A model generated the notes under the pieces. It was not told the origin of the DNA. It saw only the letters and a list, made by a program, of their open reading frames with translations, and searched no databases. This document shows positions 1 through 5,289 of a DNA stretch of 5,289 nt, piece after piece (position 1 is the stretch's first letter; the number at the start of each line of letters is the position of its first letter). Source of the stretch: Marinosulfonomonas sp. (GTDB taxonomy: Bacteria; Pseudomonadota; Alphaproteobacteria; Rhodobacterales; Rhodobacteraceae). The stretch spans positions 1 through 5,289 of the forward strand of contig WGBJ01000349.1 in the NCBI GenBank assembly GCA_015494385.1, given 5' to 3'. The translations under genes were made by a program, and so were the position numbers.

Positions 1-630
1 ATTCTGTTTGGGCATCTCTTCCCCGTACAGGCCAGTCGCCAGAATGGTCAGCGGGTGCATCGCCTCGTCCAGCCGCAACCCCTCGCGATAGGGCCAGTCC
101 AGCAATTGGCGTTTCTGGGCAGTCATTTCGCTGGGACGGTGCAGCGTTTCGAAGGCCACATATTTCGCACCGGACTGAACCCCGACCCGATCCAGCACCG
201 TCTTAAGCTCGAACCCGATCCATGGGATCACCATCGACCATGTTTCCACACAGCGGTGCCGGTAAATCCGCTCTTCCATATTGACCACCTTCAGTATGGC
301 CCCCAGATCGTAATTGCCCGGCCGGTCAACCAGCCCGTCAATCTTGATCGCCCAAGGGTCCACCGTCAGCGCGTCGGCATAACTGGACGGATCCGTCTTG
401 CCGGTGCCGAATTCATAGAAGTTATTGTAGGTGGTGATGTCCTCGAAACTGCTTGGCTCCATATCGGTTGAATACCCGCTTTTGGCGGCATCGGTTTTGG
501 CCAGTGCCGGACCGGCAATAGACCCAAAGGCCGCCGCCCCCGCACCGGCAATCAACTGGCGCCGGTTCACAAAGGTTTCATGCGGTGTGATGTCCGAATA
601 TTTCAGATCAGTTTTAAAGCGATATACCAT
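1..630 (-). CDS. msrP: Protein-methionine-sulfoxide reductase catalytic subunit MsrP, 5' part (C-terminus off left edge)
   Basis: MsrP (YedY) is a periplasmic molybdopterin enzyme that reduces methionine sulfoxide in envelope proteins, taking electrons from the membrane haem protein MsrQ. The visible part is 210 codons in an open frame that leaves the window at base 1; the E. coli protein is about 334 residues, so roughly a third is missing. Residues 22-44 form a Tat signal: NRRQL with the twin arginines at 23-24, an Ala/Gly-rich stretch, then a likely cleavage site after PALA (residue 44). Family motifs follow: YNNFYEFG (68-75), DPWAIKI (91-97), EERIYRHRCVETWSMVIPW (119-137) with Cys127 as the expected molybdenum ligand, KYVAFET (156-162) and EGLRLDEAMHPLT (183-195). 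AAAGG at 637-641 lies 6 bases before the ATG. MsrQ is usually encoded next to msrP and would lie beyond the left edge. Identification is by recalled family motifs and is secure. Confidence 0.95.
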   Translation of the reverse strand, partial: MVYRFKTDLKYSDITPHETFVNRRQLIAGAGAAAFGSIAGPALAKTDAAKSGYSTDMEPSSFEDITTYNNFYEFGTGKTDPSSYADALTVDPWAIKIDGLVDRPGNYDLGAILKVVNMEERIYRHRCVETWSMVIPWIGFELKTVLDRVGVQSGAKYVAFETLHRPSEMTAQKRQLLDWPYREGLRLDEAMHPLTILATGLYGEEMPKQN

Positions 631-702
631 TTCCAGCCTTTATCCTTGGTTTCCTACAGCATCACCTAAGTTGTCCCGACACCAAAGCCAAAACAAATTG
701 GC

Positions 703-2202
703 TCACGAAACTGTTTGATCTTTGTAACGTGGGAAAATTTCGTCCATCGGCTTGCTGGTGCCATCCGCCTGCACGATCCGCACATGCCTGCGTCGCATCT
801 GGCGCGGTTCCGGCACACCAACCGAATGGGCGATGGTTTCCACCTCTTTGGTCAGGCATTTGGCGTAATGGGCGACCTTTGCGTATTTGTCCTCGACCAC
901 CAGCCCCTTTTGCAGGCTGGGATCATGTGTGGTGATGCCGGTCGGGCAGGTATTACGGTTACATTTCAGCGCCTGAATGCAGCCCAGACTGAACATGAAC
1001 CCGCGCGCCGAGGTGATGAAATCCGCCCCCGCGCACAGCGCCCAAGCCACATCGCCGGGATTGACCAGCTTGCCGCTGGCCACAATGCGAACGCGATCCT
1101 TAAGCCCGTATTCATCGCGCAGGTTCACCACCAGCGGCAATGCTTCGCGGATCGGCATACCGACCAGATCAATCAGGGGCATGGGTGCGGCGCCCGTTCC
1201 ACCCTCGCCACCATCAATGGTGATGAAATCCGGCGCGTCCTGTTCGCGGTCCCGGATCAGGGCGAACAGTTCCTTGAATGGGGCAAGCGAGCCGACAACG
1301 GTTTTGAACCCCACCGGTTTGCCCGTCACCTCGCGCACATGCGCGACCATATCCAGCAGATCGCCAAAATCATCCACCCCGTCATGGCGGTTGGGGGACA
1401 GGCTGGCCTTGCCCGCCTCGATCCCGCGTATAGCGGCGATTTCTTCGGTCACCTTTTCGGCGGGCAATATCCCGCCCTTGCCGGGCTTGGCCCCCTGCGC
1501 CAGTTTGATTTCGAACATCTTCACCTGATCATGTGCGGCCACGTCGCGCAGTTTGTCGTCACTCAGGTTGCCCTCCTGATCCCGCACCCCGTAACGCGCG
1601 GTGCCGATCTGGAACACCACATCACAGCCACCGGCCAGATGGTAAGGCGACAAGCCCCCTTCGCCGGTGTTCATCCAGATGCCGGCCTTGGCCGCACCCT
1701 TGCTCAGCGCCTCGACGGCGGGGGCAGACAGCGCCCCAAAACTCATCCCTGAAATATTGACGATCGACTTGGCGGTATAAGGGGTGCGCGCGGTCGGGCC
1801 GATCTGCATCGGATCGGTTTTGGCAAACTGGTCCTCAAGCGGGGGAAAGGCGGCGTTCACGAAGATGGGCGTGCCCACCACCGACAGATTGCGGGTCGAG
1901 CCAAAGGCCACTGTATTGCCCTGCCCGTCTGCCGCACCGGCAATCCATTCCCGCTGGGCGCGGTTGAACGGCATTTCCTCGCGGTCCATGGCAAAGAAAT
2001 ACTGGCGAAAGAATTCCCCAAGCTGGCTGAACAGCCCGCGAAACCGCCCGATCACCGGATAGTTCCGCCGCACCGCATCGCCTTTTTGCATCCGGTCGAT
2101 CACGAACAACACCAGCGCCAGCAGCACCAGAACGCCGGTAATAAACACAAACAGCAACGCCAAAGACTGCATCGCATAGCCGGCCCAGTTCATAAAATTC
2201 AT
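703..2202 (-). CDS. Membrane-anchored FMN-binding glutamate synthase-like protein (YerD-type, no glutaminase domain)
   Basis: This 499-residue protein resembles the FMN/synthase core of glutamate synthase (GOGAT) but lacks the N-terminal glutaminase domain that supplies ammonia. Residues 11-35 are a single hydrophobic helix followed by a basic stretch (residues 37-57, including NYPVIGRFR), so the bulk should face the cytoplasm. The core carries SGMSFGALS (151-159), NTGEGGLSPYH (178-188), GAKPGKGGILP (237-247), a TIDGGEGGTGAAP loop (328-340) and CIQALKCNRNTC (408-419). Cys408, Cys414 and Cys419 have the C-x5-C-x4-C spacing that holds the 3Fe-4S cluster in GOGAT. The family occurs in many bacteria, and its substrate is not established to my knowledge. 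An ATG at 2208 is in frame, but AAGG (2211-2214) is only 2 bases from it; the ATG at 2202 has 8-base spacing, so I chose that. msrP follows on the same strand after 72 bases, so cotranscription is possible but unproven. Confidence 0.9.
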   Translation of the reverse strand: MNFMNWAGYAMQSLALLFVFITGVLVLLALVLFVIDRMQKGDAVRRNYPVIGRFRGLFSQLGEFFRQYFFAMDREEMPFNRAQREWIAGAADGQGNTVAFGSTRNLSVVGTPIFVNAAFPPLEDQFAKTDPMQIGPTARTPYTAKSIVNISGMSFGALSAPAVEALSKGAAKAGIWMNTGEGGLSPYHLAGGCDVVFQIGTARYGVRDQEGNLSDDKLRDVAAHDQVKMFEIKLAQGAKPGKGGILPAEKVTEEIAAIRGIEAGKASLSPNRHDGVDDFGDLLDMVAHVREVTGKPVGFKTVVGSLAPFKELFALIRDREQDAPDFITIDGGEGGTGAAPMPLIDLVGMPIREALPLVVNLRDEYGLKDRVRIVASGKLVNPGDVAWALCAGADFITSARGFMFSLGCIQALKCNRNTCPTGITTHDPSLQKGLVVEDKYAKVAHYAKCLTKEVETIAHSVGVPEPRQMRRRHVRIVQADGTSKPMDEIFPRYKDQTVS

Positions 2203-2210
2203 ATTCATAT

Positions 2211-2214
2211 CCTT
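2211..2214 (-). promoter_or_regulatory. Ribosome binding site deciding the start of the glutamate synthase-like gene
   Basis: On the minus strand AAGG is followed by ATATGAATATG. The first ATG (2208) is 2 bases away, too close for normal initiation. The second (2202) is 8 bases away, which is ideal. A third in-frame ATG at 2193 is 17 bases away. This favours 2202. Confidence 0.5.
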
Positions 2215-2224
2215 ATATATACTT

Positions 2225-2252
2225 TTGACATCTGCGCCGCTGCGGCTAAAGT
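2225..2252 (+). promoter_or_regulatory. Candidate sigma-70 promoter for the DUF302-rsmJ unit
   Basis: TTGACA at 2225-2230 is a perfect -35 hexamer. TAAAGT at 2247-2252, after a 16-base spacer, matches the -10 consensus at four of six positions. Transcription would begin near 2259 and leave about 70 bases of leader before the DUF302 ATG. No equally good promoter is visible for the divergent minus-strand gene; the AT-rich TATATATAAG at its start lacks a matching -35. This is a motif match only. Confidence 0.4.
2236..2246. repeat. Small perfect palindrome inside the promoter spacer
   Basis: GCCGC-T-GCGGC is a perfect 5+1+5 inverted repeat lying between the candidate -35 and -10 hexamers of the plus-strand promoter. 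The position would suit an operator. However, an arm of five G/C bases can arise by chance in GC-rich DNA, and no known regulator motif is recognised. Confidence 0.25.
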
Positions 2253-2310
2253 CCCCTCAAAATGCGCAAAAGCCCCCGTGATAGGCAAGTCACCTTTTCG
2301 CGGAGGTTAT

Positions 2311-2418
2311 ATGAACAGGAAGGATCCCGATGTTTCACCGTCTGATTGCCCCGCTATTGGCCACTCTTATCGCCGCACCGGTCTGGGCGGACGGGGCGAT
2401 CACCTACACATCCCCTGA
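2311..2418 (+). other. Possible 35-codon ORF overlapping the start of the DUF302 gene
   Basis: GGAGG at 2302-2306 is the strongest Shine-Dalgarno core in the divergent region, and it sits 4 bases before an ATG at 2311. The frame that opens there differs from that of the DUF302 gene and closes with TGA at 2416-2418, inside that gene. The DUF302 frame has a TGA at 2312-2314, so the GGAGG cannot serve an extended DUF302 start. The 35-residue product resembles nothing I know. It may be a leader ORF that affects DUF302 translation, or the GGAGG may be chance. Confidence 0.2.
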
Positions 2419-2770
2419 CGATTTTGACGATACCGTGTTTTCGGTCGAAAGCGCCATCCTTGATGCGGGTCTGGTGATTGATCTGACCAGCCATACCGGC
2501 GACATGCTGGAACGCACCCGCCCTGTGACCGGCTCGGATGTGGTGCTGTTTGAACATGCCGACATCTTCAGCTTCTGCTCGGCCACCCTGTCGCGCAAGG
2601 TGATGGAGGCGGACATTATGAATATTGTCCACTGCCCTTACCGTATCTTTGTCATGCAAAAAGGTGGGTCGGATCAGGTGACCGTCGGGTTCAAATCCAT
2701 GCCTGATGGCGTGATGAAAGAGGTCGAAGCCCTGCTGGACGGCATCGTTCGAGACGCGCTGGGATTATAA
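2330..2770 (+). CDS. Exported DUF302 domain protein
   Basis: This is a 146-residue protein with a Sec-type signal peptide: His3-Arg4, a hydrophobic core at 5-17, and probable cleavage after PVWA (residue 20), giving a mature periplasmic or secreted protein of about 126 residues. The mature part fits the DUF302 fold. It has an early segment with FDDTVFSVESAILDAGL (32-48), then VVLFEHADIFSFCSA (71-85), and a strand HCPYRIFVMQ (101-110). DUF302 proteins are small alpha/beta proteins of unknown biochemical role. Cys83 and Cys102 are the only cysteines and, in an exported protein, could form a disulfide; that is inference. The start is well supported: AGGAAGGA at 2317-2324 lies 5 bases before the ATG, and an in-frame TGA at 2312-2314 blocks any longer form. 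rsmJ begins 8 bases after its stop, suggesting one transcript. Confidence 0.85.
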   Translation: MFHRLIAPLLATLIAAPVWADGAITYTSPDDFDDTVFSVESAILDAGLVIDLTSHTGDMLERTRPVTGSDVVLFEHADIFSFCSATLSRKVMEADIMNIVHCPYRIFVMQKGGSDQVTVGFKSMPDGVMKEVEALLDGIVRDALGL

Positions 2771-2778
2771 GAGATTCT

Positions 2779-3408
2779 ATGCGCTCCGCGCGGGGATATT
2801 TGTGGAACAAAGATATGGATAACCCGCCGCCCCTGACCATCGACTTTACCTCCGGCGCCATTGCCCACCGGTTGCGATATGGTGGCGGGCGCGGTCAGGC
2901 GTTGCCACGGGCCGTGGGGATGAAGGGCGGCAAAACGCCCGACGTGGTGGATGCCACCGCCGGATTGGGGCGCGATGCGTTTTTGCTGGCATCACTGGGG
3001 GCGCAGGTGACGTTGATTGAACGCTCGCCACAGATGCACGCGCTATTGGCAGATGCCTTGGCACGGGCGGCGGATAGCGATGTTGGGGACATCATCGCCC
3101 GCATGACCCTATTGCATGGCGATGCCAAAGACCTGCTGCCCGATCTTGCCCCCGAAGTGGTGCTGGTCGACCCGATGCACCCTGCCCGCAACAAGTCGGC
3201 ATTGGTCAAAAAGGAAATGCGCCTGATACGGCAGATCGTGGGGGTGGATTCGGATGCGCCGGCGTTGATGAAGGTGGCACTGGGGTGCGCGCGCAAACGG
3301 GTGGTGCTGAAATGGCCGCAAAAGGCGGATTTGATAGAGGGGCTGCCCAAGCCCTCGCACCAGATCACGGGGAAATCAACGCGGTATGATGTGTTTATGG
3401 TGGGGTGA
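2779..3408 (+). CDS. rsmJ: 16S rRNA (guanine(1516)-N2)-methyltransferase RsmJ
   Basis: RsmJ (YhiQ) uses S-adenosylmethionine to methylate N2 of G1516 in 16S rRNA, in the cytoplasm. The 209-residue product shows the family pattern in order: TIDFTSGAIAHRLRYGGGRG (20-39), AVGMKGG (45-51), the SAM-binding motif VVDATAGLGRDAF (56-68), an acidic residue ending beta-2 (Glu81), the catalytic-site motif DPMHP (131-135, where E. coli has DPMFP), KSALVKKEMR (139-148) and KRVVLKWP (173-180). It is about 40 residues shorter than the E. coli enzyme because the extra N-terminal segment is absent. The ATG at 2779 has a weak AAGAGA 4 bases upstream and sits 8 bases after the DUF302 stop. An in-frame ATG at 2815 would still keep every motif, so the first 12 residues are uncertain. 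Transcription probably ends in the convergent structures at 3414-3525. Confidence 0.92.
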   Translation: MRSARGYLWNKDMDNPPPLTIDFTSGAIAHRLRYGGGRGQALPRAVGMKGGKTPDVVDATAGLGRDAFLLASLGAQVTLIERSPQMHALLADALARAADSDVGDIIARMTLLHGDAKDLLPDLAPEVVLVDPMHPARNKSALVKKEMRLIRQIVGVDSDAPALMKVALGCARKRVVLKWPQKADLIEGLPKPSHQITGKSTRYDVFMVG

Positions 3409-3413
3409 CGGGC

Positions 3414-3491
3414 TGTCATCCCCGCGCAAGCGGGGACCGCTCGAAACATACACTTCCCTTGGAACGATCCCCGATCAGGTCGGGAATGACA
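3414..3491. repeat. Dispersed-type palindromic intergenic repeat (REP-like)
   Basis: The element is bounded by TGTCAT (3414-3419) and ATGACA (3486-3491), which are exact reverse complements. The whole is an imperfect palindrome: GGGGACCG (3432-3439) pairs with CGATCCCC (3465-3472) at seven of eight positions. Each half also folds alone. The left half is CCCCGC-GCAA-GCGGGG (3420-3435), a six-pair stem closed by a GNRA tetraloop; the right is CCCGA-TCAGG-TCGGG (3470-3484). I recognise this layout from multicopy intergenic repeats in proteobacterial genomes. It starts 5 bases after the rsmJ stop and may help end or stabilise that transcript. Copy number cannot be seen here. Confidence 0.7.
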
Positions 3492-3494
3492 TGC

Positions 3495-3525
3495 AAAAAA
3501 CGCCCCGCGTCACCACGGGGCGTTT
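3495..3525 (-). terminator. Rho-independent terminator of clpB, probably bidirectional
   Basis: AAACGCCCCG (3498-3507) and CGGGGCGTTT (3516-3525) form a perfect ten-pair stem around an eight-base loop. Read on the minus strand the stem ends in a run of six T (3500-3495), and it lies 21 bases past the clpB stop. On the plus strand the stem is followed by TTTCATTCTTTC, a weaker T-rich tail that could also stop readthrough from rsmJ. Confidence 0.88.
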
Positions 3526-3546
3526 CATTCTTTCTAACCGGCCGGA

Positions 3547-5289
<1,743 letters not shown>

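Noticed and set aside
55..471. A 138-codon open frame on the plus strand at the left end
   Set aside because: It lies antisense to msrP, whose Tat signal and molybdenum-ligand motif read clearly on the other strand.
686..703. AGCCAA-AACAAA-TTGGCT hairpin just after the glutamate synthase-like stop, considered as a terminator
   Set aside because: The stem is only six pairs, is not GC-rich, and on the minus strand is followed by TTGGTGTC rather than a T run. It is too weak to call a terminator, so readthrough into msrP remains possible.
715..1752. A 345-codon open frame on the plus strand opposite the glutamate synthase-like gene
   Set aside because: It is fully antisense to a gene with clear family motifs, and its composition (rich in His, Arg, Gln, Gly, Ala) is typical of GC-rich shadow frames. 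No domain is recognisable.
2215..2220. TATATA on the minus strand as a -10 element for the glutamate synthase-like gene
   Set aside because: No plausible -35 lies 16-18 bases upstream, and it would place the transcription start almost on the start codon.
2262..2345. A 27-codon ORF in the DUF302 leader
   Set aside because: It has no ribosome binding site upstream of its ATG and no recognisable product.
2895..3449. A 184-codon open frame on the minus strand over rsmJ
   Set aside because: It is antisense to rsmJ, and its start region is the translated palindromic repeat (VPACAGMT), a known source of false gene calls.

Overview
The window looks like an ordinary chromosomal stretch of a GC-rich alphaproteobacterium, most likely Rhodobacterales (Roseobacter-type). 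I infer this from the protein families, a short RsmJ, the codon usage and an intergenic palindrome of the GTCATYCCCG...CGGGAATGAC type. I ran no database search, so the taxonomy is a judgement. I see no rRNA, tRNA, CRISPR array, insertion sequence or phage gene.

Layout, left to right. Positions 1-630 (minus) hold the N-terminal 210 residues of MsrP (YedY), the Tat-exported molybdoenzyme that repairs oxidised methionine in periplasmic proteins; the gene runs off the left edge. Upstream of it on the same strand, after a 72-base gap, 703-2202 encodes a membrane-anchored, stand-alone glutamate-synthase-like flavoprotein with FMN-domain motifs and a 3Fe-4S cysteine motif but no glutaminase domain. 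A divergent intergenic region of about 120 bases (2203-2329) follows, with one recognisable plus-strand promoter candidate. The plus-strand pair is an exported DUF302 protein (2330-2770) and, 8 bases later, the 16S rRNA methyltransferase RsmJ (2779-3408). The 138-base convergent gap 3409-3546 is filled by a palindromic repeat and a strong intrinsic terminator. The rest (3547-5289, minus) is the C-terminal two thirds of the disaggregase ClpB, which runs off the right edge.

Functionally, MsrP and ClpB both deal with protein damage, one by repairing methionine sulfoxide in the envelope and the other by cytosolic disaggregation. They are on separate transcription units and nothing here shows they are linked. 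The least understood genes are the glutamate-synthase-like membrane flavoprotein and the DUF302 protein. They share a divergent control region, and both families lack an established reaction. I do not see convincing evidence for a wholly new system; the findings below are modest leads.
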